Below are positions 1-9,316 of a stretch of 64,000 nt of DNA, in pieces; position 1 is the first letter of the stretch, and the number at the start of each line of letters is the position of its first letter. The notes under the pieces are model-generated. The model did not search any database. It saw nothing but the letters and a program-made list of their open reading frames with translations, and was not told the origin of the DNA. The translations under genes were made by a program, and so were the position numbers. Source of the DNA: Bacteroidota bacterium (GTDB taxonomy: Bacteria; Bacteroidota; Bacteroidia; Chitinophagales; UBA10324); the NCBI GenBank assembly GCA_018267315.1, contig JAFDYS010000023.1, positions 1-64,000 on the forward strand, written 5' to 3'.

Positions 1-1539
1 GGCACTGACTTTTACATAGCTGTTTTCAAAAAAGGAATGACGAACCTGCAGTACGCTACCTACTTCGGAGGCAACACGGCACCTGATCAGGCGCCCGAGC
101 ATGTGGATGGCGGCACCAGCCGGTTTGATAAGAATGGCGTCATCTATCAGGCCATATGCGGTGGTTGCGGCGGCTATTCCACCGTGCCCACTACAGCCGG
201 GGCGTGGAGTCAAACAAATAACTCCACCAACTGCAATGAAGTGGGAGTGAAGCTTGAAGTGAATCTGTTTGTTGTTTCAGCAGCACTGCAAGCCGATCCC
301 GTTGCAACCGGATGCAAGCCACTTAATGTAAACTTCACGAATCTGAGTTTGAATGCCACGCAATATTTCTGGGATTTCGGAGACGGGTTTACATCAACTG
401 CTGTGAATCCTGTTCACTTGTATACTGATACCGGAACGTTCCAGGTGATGCTCATAGCTTCCGATCCGGATGCCTGCGTACCCATTGACACGGCCTTTAC
501 AACCGTGATTGTCTTTAACACCATCGTGGATGCGGACACACTCTTTACGGTGACTGATTTTTGCGATTCAATTAAAGTGGTGGGTTCGGCCAATTCCGCC
601 AACATCACTACTTCATTCTCCTGGGATTTTGGTGATGGAACCACAGCCACCGGCCCCAATGCGTCCCATACCTACACAACGCCGGGCATTTACGTGATCA
701 CCATGATTGCCAACGATCCCACTACATGTGTGCCGCTCGACACCTTCACCAAACTGATTGACTTTTCGCATGTAGTGATTGGTAAAATTTCAAAAACGGA
801 ATACTTCGGATGCCCGCCGCTCACGGTTGATTTTCAATATACCGGTTACGGAGGCGTGACATGGATATGGGATTTCGGCGACGGCAGTTTTTCTGCTGAT
901 CAAAATCCTTCGCACACCTACAACAATCCCGGAACCTATTACGGCAGCATGATTGTAACCGATCCTTCCGCCTGCGATCCCACGGATACGATTGACTTCA
1001 CTGTTACCGTTTTCGATTATCCGCCGGAGGCATTGTTTACTGCAAGCCCTACGGTGGTCATAGATTACAATTCAGAAATTCACTTTTCCAATCAATCGGT
1101 CGGTGCTACATTCTACTATTGGGATTTCGGTGATGGTGATACCAGCACGGCTGTGAACCCTGTTCACACGTATTTGCTCAGCGGCGATTACCTCGCATGT
1201 CTTTCGGCATATAATGATGGCGGCTGCCCTGATGAATACTGTATTCAATTGCATGTGGAATTGATACCTGCCATCGGTGTTCCCAATGCATTTTCACCTA
1301 ACGGCGATGGTGAGAATGATGTGTTGTATGTGAAAGGTCAGGATGTGAAGAACATGGATTTTAAAGTATTTAACCGCTGGGGTGAACTGGTGTTTGAAAC
1401 GAATGACATCAATAAGGGATGGGACGGAGTTTATAAAGGTGTGGCGCAGGAAATGGAAGTGTATGTGTGGACACTGAGTGTAACCTTCGGCAACGGCAAA
1501 GCAGCGACGAAGAAAGGAAATGTGACGCTGCTGAGATAG
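1..1539 (+). CDS. PKD-repeat surface protein with T9SS type B sorting domain (5' end missing)
   Basis: The frame is open from base 1, so the gene starts before the window; the ATG at 37 is internal. What remains (about 513 residues) begins with an IAVFKKG...YATYFGG stretch like the repeats of Bacteroidetes SBBP-type surface proteins. It continues with four PKD domains, each with a WDFGDG core, and ends in the roughly 85-residue gliding motility-associated C-terminal domain (VPNAFSPNGDG..., FNRWGELVFE, ending GNVTLLR). That C-terminal domain is the type B signal read by the type IX secretion system, so the protein is exported and held on the cell surface or released. PKD domains usually act as spacers or glycan/protein binding modules. 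A PorP/SprF gene follows 45 bases downstream, the usual partner of type B cargo. The function of the missing N-terminal part cannot be read here. Confidence 0.9.
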   Translation, partial: GTDFYIAVFKKGMTNLQYATYFGGNTAPDQAPEHVDGGTSRFDKNGVIYQAICGGCGGYSTVPTTAGAWSQTNNSTNCNEVGVKLEVNLFVVSAALQADPVATGCKPLNVNFTNLSLNATQYFWDFGDGFTSTAVNPVHLYTDTGTFQVMLIASDPDACVPIDTAFTTVIVFNTIVDADTLFTVTDFCDSIKVVGSANSANITTSFSWDFGDGTTATGPNASHTYTTPGIYVITMIANDPTTCVPLDTFTKLIDFSHVVIGKISKTEYFGCPPLTVDFQYTGYGGVTWIWDFGDGSFSADQNPSHTYNNPGTYYGSMIVTDPSACDPTDTIDFTVTVFDYPPEALFTASPTVVIDYNSEIHFSNQSVGATFYYWDFGDGDTSTAVNPVHTYLLSGDYLACLSAYNDGGCPDEYCIQLHVELIPAIGVPNAFSPNGDGENDVLYVKGQDVKNMDFKVFNRWGELVFETNDINKGWDGVYKGVAQEMEVYVWTLSVTFGNGKAATKKGNVTLLR

Positions 1540-1584
1540 AATAAGGTTTCAAGTTATGAGTTTTGAGTTTCGGGTTTTGTAATA

Positions 1585-2613
1585 ATGAAGATCCTAGGAC
1601 ATACAGCATTTTCGTTTGCGATGCTTATCGCATCTTATGTGCATGCACAGGATATTCATTTCTCTCAATACTACAGCGCGCCGCTCACGATCAATCCGGC
1701 ACTTACGGGTGGATTTGCCGGCGACTACCGGGCCGGAGTGAATTACCGCTCGCAGTGGGTGAGTGTGACAGTGCCCTATCGCACGTTTGATATCTATGGC
1801 GATTTGAATCTCGGCCGCCGCTTCCTCGCGCGCAACTTTTGGTCCATTGGTGCGAATCTGATTGCTGACCGCGCGGGAGATGGTGACCTTTCCGTCACGA
1901 AGTTTCTTGCATCAGGGGCTTATCATTTTATTCTTGATCAGGGAAAGAATCATGATCTCTCTTTCGGCCTGCAGGCGGGCTGGGTACAGAAGTCGGTTGA
2001 CTTTTCGAAATTCTACTTCGACAACCAATGGAGCGATGTGGGCTTCGATACCGGCTTGCCCACCGGGGAGAATTTTATCAAAGGAAGTTTTGGCTTTGTG
2101 GATGTAGCAGCAGGAGTGTCTTATGCTTATTCGGGGCCAAAGCGATTTGCAGCCCATGCAGGGTTGAGCATCCATCATATCAACCGTCCTACAGATTCCT
2201 TTTACGGAAGTGATAACCGCCTTGGCATGCGACCCGTATTTAATGCCGGCATCTCATATAAACTTTCCGATGTTATCACGGTGTCGCCGAGCATATTTTA
2301 CCAGTCACAGAAAAAGGCGCATGAATTTCTTGCCGGCGGAATGATCAGGTACAGTTTGAAAGGAAGTGATGATCCGTACGTAACCACAGGAAACATTTAC
2401 GCAGGATTGTACGGCCGCTTCGGCGATGCCTTCATTCCCGTGATCGGTTATGAATACCGCAACTGGCGGCTTTTGATGAACTATGATGTAAATACGTCGG
2501 CACTGAAGCCGGCTACGAACGGACAGGGCGCATTTGAGATTTCACTCGTATTTACCGGCACCTCAAAGAAGAATCAGGGTGTGCGCATTGACCTGCCGTG
2601 TCCGAGATTTTAG
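1585..2613 (+). CDS. PorP/SprF family type IX secretion outer-membrane protein
   Basis: 342 residues with an N-terminal signal peptide (MKILGHTAFSFAMLIASYVHAQ), then the family opening DIHFSQYYSAPLTINPALTG, typical of PorP/SprF proteins, and a series of amphipathic beta strands fitting an outer-membrane barrel. In Flavobacterium, SprF is needed for secretion or anchoring of the type B cargo SprB. Its position directly behind a gene with a type B C-terminal domain suggests a dedicated cargo-partner pair; this is inferred from order, not shown. The PorP of the core T9SS machine is normally in a por/gld operon, so this is more likely one of the multiple cargo-specific paralogs. Confidence 0.93.
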   Translation: MKILGHTAFSFAMLIASYVHAQDIHFSQYYSAPLTINPALTGGFAGDYRAGVNYRSQWVSVTVPYRTFDIYGDLNLGRRFLARNFWSIGANLIADRAGDGDLSVTKFLASGAYHFILDQGKNHDLSFGLQAGWVQKSVDFSKFYFDNQWSDVGFDTGLPTGENFIKGSFGFVDVAAGVSYAYSGPKRFAAHAGLSIHHINRPTDSFYGSDNRLGMRPVFNAGISYKLSDVITVSPSIFYQSQKKAHEFLAGGMIRYSLKGSDDPYVTTGNIYAGLYGRFGDAFIPVIGYEYRNWRLLMNYDVNTSALKPATNGQGAFEISLVFTGTSKKNQGVRIDLPCPRF

Positions 2614-2626
2614 ACTTGAAGATCGA

Positions 2627-2971
2627 ATGCACCGCGTTTTTCTCTCGCTATGTTTTCTTTTATTGATGGGTGCCTGTCAATCTTCTTCTACAAAAAGAAG
2701 CGTCCATTCTCCTGTATCGAAAGCCCGCACGGGAATGAGTTACATTGAAGTGCTCGACAGTGTGGGAGTGCCTGATACGGTGTTACACCGCGGCGTGGTG
2801 ATGGATGAATTCGGGAGCCAGACCAAGACCGATGAATGGTATTACGGAGATAATCAAATGATCCTGATGGTGAATGATACGGTGAATGCCATTGATCTTC
2901 ATGTTCGCGAAACACAGAAGCGCATTCAGTATATCATTGATTCTGCAAAAGCTATTGAGCGTAATCCATAA
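2627..2971 (+). CDS. Small putative lipoprotein
   Basis: 114 residues from the ATG at 2627; the open frame extends upstream into porP but without a better start. The N-terminus is a short hydrophobic stretch ending LLMGAC, a plausible lipobox, so the mature protein would begin at the Cys near residue 19 and be lipid-anchored. The rest (YIEVLDSVGVPDTVLHRGVVMDEFG...WYYGDNQMILMVNDTVNAI) resembles the small outer-membrane-assembly lipoprotein type (BamE/SmpA-like: a start followed by 'G.P' and a 'W.Y' strand pair), but this is only a shape similarity and I do not assign it. It lies 13 bases behind the PorP/SprF gene and is probably cotranscribed. Confidence 0.7.
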   Translation: MHRVFLSLCFLLLMGACQSSSTKRSVHSPVSKARTGMSYIEVLDSVGVPDTVLHRGVVMDEFGSQTKTDEWYYGDNQMILMVNDTVNAIDLHVRETQKRIQYIIDSAKAIERNP

Positions 2972-3100
2972 TGATGTCGCTGTATTGAAGCGATCAGTGT
3001 TCATTTGAATTAACAGTGGTTGCCGGCTCCACCTGATTCTGAATAACACAAAGTGCTTAGATGAGCACAGAGTGCGAATCGCTGTTACCTTCGGAACAGA

Positions 3101-3604
3101 ATGACGTTTCAGTTTCGTGCGCATCATCCTTCCGCTTACTTCCGCTTTGCGCTGATATTATTTTGTCTCATTGCCCTCAACATCACCGGAATTGCACTCT
3201 TGTATCCAAAGTTCACCATGGCCAATGAAGCGGCCATCAAAAGTGTGATACTGATCCTGCCCTGGATGGTTGTATTGCTGCTTCCCTCTGTCATCCTGGC
3301 CATTCTGATTTACCGGTCATTCGTGAAGACGTATCAACTCACCTTTACCGAAAACCCTGACGATCATCCAAAGCTAACCGTTGAGCGGCTGGGCAGGAGA
3401 GGAAAGACAACACTGAGAAAAGATTTTTATGCGGCAGAAATTATTGAAGCCCGCATCGTGGATTTTGAAGACAATCACTACTGCAATTTCCGTTTCAGGG
3501 AAGGGAAATTTGATTTGGTGATACACCGCGACAGCGGCGACTTTGAAAACTTTCTGAATGCACTGGCAGCGGTTGCTCCTGATGTAATTAAGATCGCGGA
3601 TTAG
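3101..3604 (+). CDS. Small membrane protein of unknown function
   Basis: 167 residues. Two hydrophobic segments are visible at about residues 15-36 and 46-69, with a short loop between, followed by a soluble domain of roughly 95 residues rich in beta-type sequence (YQLTFTENPDDHPKLTVERLG...). The arrangement of two helices plus a small cytoplasmic beta domain recalls bacterial PH-like membrane proteins, but no signature is clear enough to name it. The stop codon overlaps the convergent thioredoxin-family gene by 4 bases. An ORF is likely real because of length, typical base composition and tight packing. Confidence 0.65.
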   Translation: MTFQFRAHHPSAYFRFALILFCLIALNITGIALLYPKFTMANEAAIKSVILILPWMVVLLLPSVILAILIYRSFVKTYQLTFTENPDDHPKLTVERLGRRGKTTLRKDFYAAEIIEARIVDFEDNHYCNFRFREGKFDLVIHRDSGDFENFLNALAAVAPDVIKIAD

Positions 3605-4251
3605 TTCTTTGCGTGTTCGAGGGTGTTCACCAGCGTAAGCAACTTCGCGATTTCTTCTTCAATCGTCTGCGACCTGTCTTTTGCATACCACTTGTGCAGT
3701 TCTTCTTTGAACAACGGCGCCGTGCGCGGGTCTGATTTCAGTTGCAGCACCAGCTGCTGAGCTGTTTCCGGCCGTGGTCCCCAGGTGGCCAGCACGTTGA
3801 ATGATTCATCCATGCAAATCAGTTTGGGAACGGATCGGGTTCCGTTTGAAAGAAAGGCATCCATCAATTGAGGGTTCTCATCACGAAGTATTGATTTCAT
3901 CTGAATTTTCCCATTCGATACTTCGGCGATCTTTTGCAGTGCCGGAAGAATCTGTGCCGAATCGCCGCACCAGCCCTCACTGATCACCAGCCATTTCAAT
4001 GGCATGCGTAGTTCATCAAGTGCCTGCTGTAGATGCGGCGTAAGCGTGAATGTTTTCTCAACCCGGTTCATGCGGGCCACGTTCAGCTTGGTTGCATTGA
4101 TGCGTTCCTCGGTCTGCTCGAAGCCCGTTGTCTTATTCATGATGGAAAGTGATTCCACGAGCCCGCGGTATAAGGAATAGGGTAGCGCCAGCTTCCAGAA
4201 ATTTTCCAGTGCCATGCTTTTTACCAGTGAAGTTTTCAGTTCGGTTGACAT
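3601..4251 (-). CDS. Thioredoxin family protein with a CGDS active site
   Basis: 216 residues from the start chosen at 4251 (MSTELKTSL...); two in-frame ATGs lie upstream (4275 and 4335), but the family usually begins near this point. The core LVISEGWCGDSAQILPALQKI is the thioredoxin-fold active-site helix, followed by a cis-Pro loop (RSVPKLICMD) and WGPRPETAQQLV. The motif is C-G-D-S, so the second, resolving cysteine of CxxC is absent. Such monothiol members are widespread in Bacteroidetes and are usually thought to work in thiol transfer or redox sensing rather than as classic thioredoxins. It is cytoplasmic (no signal). It lies convergent to the preceding gene and downstream of the terminator that closes the nrdBA operon, so it is separately transcribed. 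Confidence 0.85.
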   Translation of the reverse strand: MSTELKTSLVKSMALENFWKLALPYSLYRGLVESLSIMNKTTGFEQTEERINATKLNVARMNRVEKTFTLTPHLQQALDELRMPLKWLVISEGWCGDSAQILPALQKIAEVSNGKIQMKSILRDENPQLMDAFLSNGTRSVPKLICMDESFNVLATWGPRPETAQQLVLQLKSDPRTAPLFKEELHKWYAKDRSQTIEEEIAKLLTLVNTLEHAKN

Positions 4252-4360
4252 GATCGGTTGATTTTCGTTTGACATGAAATACAACAGCAAATCACCGGCT
4301 GAGTTGCAATATGTTGCATGATTGATCTCAGGCAAGGAGATGACAATCCTCAGTAAAATG

Positions 4361-4389
4361 AAAAGCGCCCGGCAACTTTTACCGGGCGC
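4361..4389 (-). terminator. Intrinsic terminator of the nrdB-nrdA operon
   Basis: A perfect 8-bp stem GCGCCCGG (4365-4372) / CCGGGCGC (4382-4389) with a 9-base loop. On the minus strand the stem is followed by TTTT and a T-rich run, so it ends transcription coming from nrdA, whose stop is 31 bases upstream. Confidence 0.85.
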
Positions 4390-4419
4390 AGTGAAAAAAG
4401 ATAACGATACACGATTGCG

Positions 4420-6888
4420 TTACGATCCGCACATGAGGCAGTTTCCGTTTTCATCGAGTATGCAGGCAGCACCTTCCTGATACTCCTGCACATCGGGAGT
4501 TACATCGTTGGTTTTAGCGGTGGTTTCCGCTTCACCCGATGCCTTTGTAGTATGGTAGGCCGGCACATCTTCAGCCACTGCCACCGGTGCAGTTGCTTTA
4601 CCCGCTGCTTCCGGTTGCACGGTATGCTCTTTCTCAACGGTAAACTTCACCGCATCTGTTGCGGCTTTGGTGCGCAGGTAATACATGCCGGTCTTCAATC
4701 CTTTCTCCCATGCATAAAAGTGCATAGAGGTAATGCGTGATAAGGTCGGGTTCTCCATAAACAAATTTAGTGACTGCGACTGATCAATGAATGCGCCGCG
4801 GTCGGCAGCCATGTCAATGATCACTTTCTGTTTGATTTCCCAAACCGTTTTGTAGAGGTCTTTGATCTCCTGAGGAATCTCGGCGATGTTTTGAATGGAA
4901 CCATTGGCAGCAATAATCTTTTGTTTGAGCGCATTGTTCCAGATGCCGAGTTTAACGAGGTCTTTCAACAGGTGCTTGTTCACCACGATAAATTCACCGC
5001 TGAGGGTTCTGCGGGTATAGATGTTCGAAGTATAAGGTTCGAAACATTCGTTGTTACCGAGAATCTGCGAAGTGGATGCAGTGGGCATGGGGGCGAGAAG
5101 CAGTGAATTGCGGACGCCGTGTTTCATCACTTCCGCGCGAAGCGCCTCCCAATCCCAGCGGGTTGAAGGTTTCACATTCCACATATCGAACTGGAAAATT
5201 CCTTTTGACATGGGTGAACCGGGGAAGGTTTCATACGGTCCGTCAGCTTTAGCTGCTTCCATGGAAGCCATTACTGCGGCGAAGTAGATGGTTTCGAAAA
5301 TGTCACGGTTGAGTTTTCGTGCCGGGTCTGAATCAAACGGAAGGCGCAGCATAATAAAGGCATCCGCCAATCCCTGCACCCCGATACCGATGGGGCGGTG
5401 GCGCATGTTGGAGCGGCGCGCTTCTTCGATGGGGTAATAGTTGCGGTCAATGATCTTGTTCAGATTGCGAGTCACCACTTTCGTGATTTCAAACAAACGC
5501 TGATGATCGAACTCACCGTCTTTTACAAAATGTGGCAATGCAATGGATGCAAGATTGCACACGGCCACTTCATCGCTTGCCGTGTATTCGATAATCTCCG
5601 TGCAGAGGTTGGAGCTGCGGATGGTTCCGAGGTTCTGCTGATTGGATTTTCCGTTGCAGGCATCCTTATACAGCATGTACGGCGTACCGGTTTCTATCTG
5701 TGATTCTACGATGGCAAACCACAGTTCCTGTGCACGCACTTTCTTTCGCGCTCTTCCTTCCGCTTCGTATTTTGCATAAAGCGCTTCAAACTCTTCTCCC
5801 CACACATCAGCCAATCCGGGCGCTTCATTGGGGCAGAACAAGCTCCACGTTCCGTTTTCTTTCACGCGCTTCATGAATAAGTCAGGAATCCAAAGTGCAT
5901 AGAAGAGGTCGCGAGCCCGCAGTTCTTCTTTACCGTGATTCTTTTTCAATTCGAGGAACTCAAAAATGTCCGAGTGCCAGGGTTCGAGGTAAATAGCAAA
6001 AGATCCTTTGCGTTTTCCTCCGCCCTGATCGACGTAGCGCGCGGTATCATTAAAAACACGAAGCATGGGGATGATGCCGTTCGATGTTCCGTTGGTGCCG
6101 CGGATATAACTGCCCGTTGCGCGGATGTTATGAATGGAAAGTCCGATGCCGCCGGCTGATTGCGATATGAGTGCGCAATTCCTGAGTGTGTTGTAAATGC
6201 CGTCAATGCTGTCTTCCTTCATGGTGAGCAAAAAGCAGGATGACATTTGCGGTTTGGGTGTGCCCGAATTAAAAAGGGTGGGCGTGGCATGTGTAAACCA
6301 GCGCTCACTCATCAGGTTGTAGGTTTCAATTGCGGCCTCAATATCTTCTTTGTGTATGCCAAGAGCCACGCGCATAAACATTTGCTGCGGGCGCTCAGCC
6401 ACCCGTCCGTCAATGCGGAGCAGGTATGATTTTTCCAGGGTCTTGAATCCAAAGTAGTCGAAGTGATAATCGCGGTCGTAGATAATGGATGAGTCAAGCA
6501 CATCACTGTTCTTCTCAATGATGTCCATGACGTCTTCAGCAATCATCGGCGCATGTTCGTTGGTTTTTCCGTTCCGGTAGTTATAGAGATCGCGCATGGC
6601 CTGCGTGAAACTTTTCTTCGTGTTCTTATGCAGATTGGAAACTGCGATGCGGGAAGCCAGCAGCGCATAATCCGGGTGGCGCACCGTCAGGGTAGCGGCC
6701 GTTTCCGCCGCAAGGTTATCCAGCTCGGTGGTGGTAACGCCGTCATAAATTCCTTCAATCACTTTTTTGGCCACCATGATGGGTTCCACATGTTCCGGGT
6801 TGAGCCCGTAGCAGAGTTTTTCGATGCGGGCAGTGATCTTGTCGAACTTGATGGATTCGGTGCGGCCGTCGCGCTTGATAACAAACAT
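4420..6888 (-). CDS. nrdA: Ribonucleoside-diphosphate reductase, class Ia large subunit
   Basis: 822 residues. NrdA reduces NDPs to dNDPs using the radical supplied by NrdB. The N-terminal 90 residues are an ATP-cone (VIKRDGR...FDKITARI), the allosteric activity site. Active-site residues can all be placed: C218 and C444 (the reducible pair), N427, C429 and E431 (motif NLCTE), and the tyrosine pair in GMYYLR near the C-terminus. The last residues, CLMCGS, hold the swinging cysteine pair (C817, C820). The sequence and the numbering of the catalytic residues match the eukaryotic R1 type very closely ([25 protein letters not shown]). This eukaryote-like subclass is normal for Bacteroidetes. A linker of about 60 residues rich in Ala/Glu/Thr separates the catalytic barrel from the cysteine tail. 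It is the second gene of an nrdB-nrdA operon, 76 bases behind nrdB. Confidence 0.98.
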   Translation of the reverse strand: MFVIKRDGRTESIKFDKITARIEKLCYGLNPEHVEPIMVAKKVIEGIYDGVTTTELDNLAAETAATLTVRHPDYALLASRIAVSNLHKNTKKSFTQAMRDLYNYRNGKTNEHAPMIAEDVMDIIEKNSDVLDSSIIYDRDYHFDYFGFKTLEKSYLLRIDGRVAERPQQMFMRVALGIHKEDIEAAIETYNLMSERWFTHATPTLFNSGTPKPQMSSCFLLTMKEDSIDGIYNTLRNCALISQSAGGIGLSIHNIRATGSYIRGTNGTSNGIIPMLRVFNDTARYVDQGGGKRKGSFAIYLEPWHSDIFEFLELKKNHGKEELRARDLFYALWIPDLFMKRVKENGTWSLFCPNEAPGLADVWGEEFEALYAKYEAEGRARKKVRAQELWFAIVESQIETGTPYMLYKDACNGKSNQQNLGTIRSSNLCTEIIEYTASDEVAVCNLASIALPHFVKDGEFDHQRLFEITKVVTRNLNKIIDRNYYPIEEARRSNMRHRPIGIGVQGLADAFIMLRLPFDSDPARKLNRDIFETIYFAAVMASMEAAKADGPYETFPGSPMSKGIFQFDMWNVKPSTRWDWEALRAEVMKHGVRNSLLLAPMPTASTSQILGNNECFEPYTSNIYTRRTLSGEFIVVNKHLLKDLVKLGIWNNALKQKIIAANGSIQNIAEIPQEIKDLYKTVWEIKQKVIIDMAADRGAFIDQSQSLNLFMENPTLSRITSMHFYAWEKGLKTGMYYLRTKAATDAVKFTVEKEHTVQPEAAGKATAPVAVAEDVPAYHTTKASGEAETTAKTNDVTPDVQEYQEGAACILDENGNCLMCGS

Positions 6889-6964
6889 GATAAATGGGTT
6901 TAAGGGTGATACAGATCGTCTTTCCGACTAACCACCGTCTTAAGCATGTGGTTAGTGAGAGAAA

Positions 6965-7975
6965 TCAGAATTCTTCTTCTAATGAAAACACATTGGCGTT
7001 GGATGTGTCGGTGCCCTGCTGCTCTTTCTTCATCACGCCGGATTTCTGGTAATCGCCGACGCGCTTTTCGAAGAAATTGGTTTTCCCCTGCAGTGAAATC
7101 ATTTCCATGAAGTCGAACGGGTTGGTGGCGTTAAACATTTTCGGATAACCCAAAGCGCCAAGCCAGCGGTCGGCCACAAACTCAATGTATTGACTCATCA
7201 GTTTTGAATTCATGCCGATCAGATCCACGGGTAATGCATCGGTGATGAATTCTTTTTCAATCTTCACGGCATCGCCGATAATTTCATACACACGCTCTTT
7301 GGAAAGTTTGTTTTGGATGTATTTGCTGTAAAGCAGACAGGCGAATTCGCAATGCAGGCCTTCATCGCGCGAAATGAGTTCGTTGGAAAAACTCAGACCC
7401 GGCATCAGGCCTCTTTTCTTCAGCCAGAAGATGGAGCAAAAACTGCCGGAGAAGAAGATGCCTTCCACCGCAGCAAAAGCCACGAGTCGTTCAATAAAAC
7501 TTCCCTGCGAAATCCATCGAAGAGCCCACTCAGCTTTTTTCTTCACGCACTCCACGGTTTCAATGGCATGAAACAGGCGGTCTTTTTCAGCAGGATCTTT
7601 TACATACGTATCAATCAGCAGCGCATACGTTTCGCTGTGGATGTTTTCCATCATGATCTGAAATCCATAGAAGCAGCGTGCTTCCGGTATTTGCACCTCT
7701 TCCATGAAGTTGGTGGCCAGGTTCTCATTGACGATGCCGTCGCTGGCGGCAAAAAAGGCCAGCACATGCGTGATGAAATGCTTTTCATTCTTGCTTAGTG
7801 AATCCCAGTCTTTCAAATCCTGGTACAGGTCAATTTCTTCCGCCGTCCAAAAACTGGCTTCGTGCTTCTTATACATTTCCCATACATCAGGAAATTTGAT
7901 GGGAAGCACAACAAATCGGTCTTTGTTTTCCCTCAGCAGTATCTCATGGCTTTCTTCCTTCGTGTGTTCAATCAT
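6965..7975 (-). CDS. nrdB: Ribonucleoside-diphosphate reductase, class Ia small subunit
   Basis: 336 residues. NrdB houses the diiron-tyrosyl radical cofactor that starts catalysis in NrdA. All ligands are present: D79, E110, H113, E171, E205 and H208, with the radical tyrosine Y117 in ENIHSETY. Having both the tyrosine and a full set of carboxylates supports a standard Fe/Fe (or Mn) tyrosyl-radical enzyme, not the tyrosine-less forms. The C-terminal tail FSLEEEF fits the peptide that docks into NrdA. Sequence is of the eukaryote-like R2 type ([20 protein letters not shown]). It is the promoter-proximal gene of the operon. No convincing NrdR box was recognised in the 380 bases upstream. Confidence 0.98.
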   Translation of the reverse strand: MIEHTKEESHEILLRENKDRFVVLPIKFPDVWEMYKKHEASFWTAEEIDLYQDLKDWDSLSKNEKHFITHVLAFFAASDGIVNENLATNFMEEVQIPEARCFYGFQIMMENIHSETYALLIDTYVKDPAEKDRLFHAIETVECVKKKAEWALRWISQGSFIERLVAFAAVEGIFFSGSFCSIFWLKKRGLMPGLSFSNELISRDEGLHCEFACLLYSKYIQNKLSKERVYEIIGDAVKIEKEFITDALPVDLIGMNSKLMSQYIEFVADRWLGALGYPKMFNATNPFDFMEMISLQGKTNFFEKRVGDYQKSGVMKKEQQGTDTSNANVFSLEEEF

Positions 7976-8354
7976 GGTGGTTCAACAGGTTTTGGGGCGA
8001 CGACTTTTCGGTTCTTCCTTCAGCGGAAGAACGGATATTCATATCAGTTTTCAGTTTGTAATCAGGAAATCACTTCACAAATCCGGGCAAGCAAAATCAT
8101 TCCATCCTCAGTACAAGATTATTTTTGATCAAACACAATTACAACAAAACTCTTCGAACGTTTTGCACGCAATTATGTGAATTGTCGTGAACCTGTTGGC
8201 TTGTTGTGGATATTGAATGAAACATGGGTCTTGCTGCCCATGAAATGAGAAAAGCGTTGTTGTGGAAAAATCTGCTTGATGCTTTGAACTGAATTGTTAC
8301 GATATGAAAGCAGGGACGCGCGGGGTGATGATTAGCTTTGCAAAAAACTCCATC
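7976..8354. other. Divergent intergenic region between nrdB and gldC
   Basis: About 380 bases without a credible gene; the open frames crossing it on either strand lack family similarity and start signals. It must hold the minus-strand nrdB promoter and the plus-strand gldC promoter. For gldC a TAGCTTTG element is visible at 8333-8340. For nrdB no full TAnnTTTG element was found on the minus strand. Confidence 0.5.
8333..8340 (+). promoter_or_regulatory. Possible -7 element of the gldC promoter
   Basis: TAGCTTTG matches the Bacteroidetes -7 consensus TAnnTTTG exactly. No TTTG is found at the proper -33 distance, so this is a partial match. It would start transcription about 10 bases before the ATG at 8355, which supports that start over the upstream ATG at 8304. 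Confidence 0.4.
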
Positions 8355-8702
8355 ATGAGCGAAGACAGCAAATCCGGCCGCCACAGTTTTATCCAATTAA
8401 ATATCGCACTCGACGCGAACCATATTCCCGAAAACATTCAGTGGGAGGCCTCTGACGACGGACAAGGGCTGCATGATGCCAAGGCCATGCTTCTTGGTTT
8501 GTGGGATACCAAACAATCGAACGGCATCAGCATTGATCTGTGGACGAAAGAGATGACCATTCCGGAGATGCACATTTTCTTTTACCAGAGTCTCCTGTCC
8601 ATGTCAGATACCATTGTGCGGGCTACACAAGAACCGGAACTCGGTGAGATGTTTCGGAATTTTGCCACTTCATTCATGAAGAAGGTGAACACAAGCACCT
8701 AG
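8355..8702 (+). CDS. gldC: Gliding motility-associated protein GldC
   Basis: 115 residues from ATG 8355. The family pattern is clear: IQLNIALDANHIPENIQWEASD, then AKAMLLGLWD, IDLWTKEM, and a helical C-terminal part (FFYQSLLSMSDTIVRAT). GldC is a small soluble protein linked to gliding and type IX secretion in Flavobacterium; it is retained in many non-gliding Bacteroidetes, and its exact job is not settled. It stands alone here rather than next to gldB. The longer open frame from 8304 adds 17 residues that homologs do not have and that would lie before the likely promoter. Confidence 0.9.
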   Translation: MSEDSKSGRHSFIQLNIALDANHIPENIQWEASDDGQGLHDAKAMLLGLWDTKQSNGISIDLWTKEMTIPEMHIFFYQSLLSMSDTIVRATQEPELGEMFRNFATSFMKKVNTST

Positions 8703-9316
8703 TGATATAAATGGACTTCATCAGGGGCACATCAGTTAGCCTGAACCGGTCATACCCTTAAAACACCTGCAGAATTTTCAGGTTATTCACATGCAATGCA
8801 CATACCTATGAAGGTGTAGTGATGAAAATATTTTAAATTTTTGGAAGTGCTAATGGGGTTATATAAAAAAGAGTAGCTATTATTGTAGTCCCGTTTGAAG
8901 AATTCCGGTAGATTGGATGCAGTGTTTATAGCATCCCTACGCGCAGATTCATCAGAGGCGATAAAATTTTTATTGGATCCTGAAAATATGATCTCCCGGC
9001 GGGCGTTGGGAGGAAGAAATACAGTGATCAGCTAGCATCTACTGTAAACAGAAAGTCCCGCATTCAGTTCGTTGGCATGGTGCTCGAATCAACGCTGAAT
9101 GCGGGCTTTCTCTTTCTACTGCTTCAATCAGCTAAAACATCCGGAGGTTTCTTACGGCCGCCTTCTGAAAAAGATTCACCACTTCAGCAGGCAGGAATCT
9201 AGGCGTAAAGAAAGCTACCCATTTTAATAATCATAGCCCTTCTTTTTGCGGTTATTCACATTCAATGAACCAAAAAATGGTTCTCCGGGTTTTTCGACAA
9301 GGCAGATTAAAAAATT
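8703..9316. other. 614-base stretch without a recognisable gene
   Basis: No open frame here has a recognisable protein. It contains a long imperfect hairpin (9050-9110, listed separately) and a direct repeat: GGTTATTCACATGCAATG near 8781 and GGTTATTCACATTCAATG near 9250, 17 of 18 bases the same, 469 bases apart. The second copy lies about 50 bases before the pirin start. The repeats could bound a decayed insertion or be regulatory sites; the sequence alone does not decide. Confidence 0.5.
9050..9110. repeat. Long imperfect hairpin in the gldC-pirin interval
   Basis: Left arm at 9050-9067 (AGAAAGTCCCGCATTCAG) pairs with right arm at 9094-9110 (CTGAATGCGGGCTTTCT) over 17 bp with a single bulged T; the loop is about 26 bases. 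It is followed by a T/C-rich run (CTTTCT), so it may serve as a terminator for a short transcript, or it may be the remnant of an inverted-repeat element. Confidence 0.6.
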
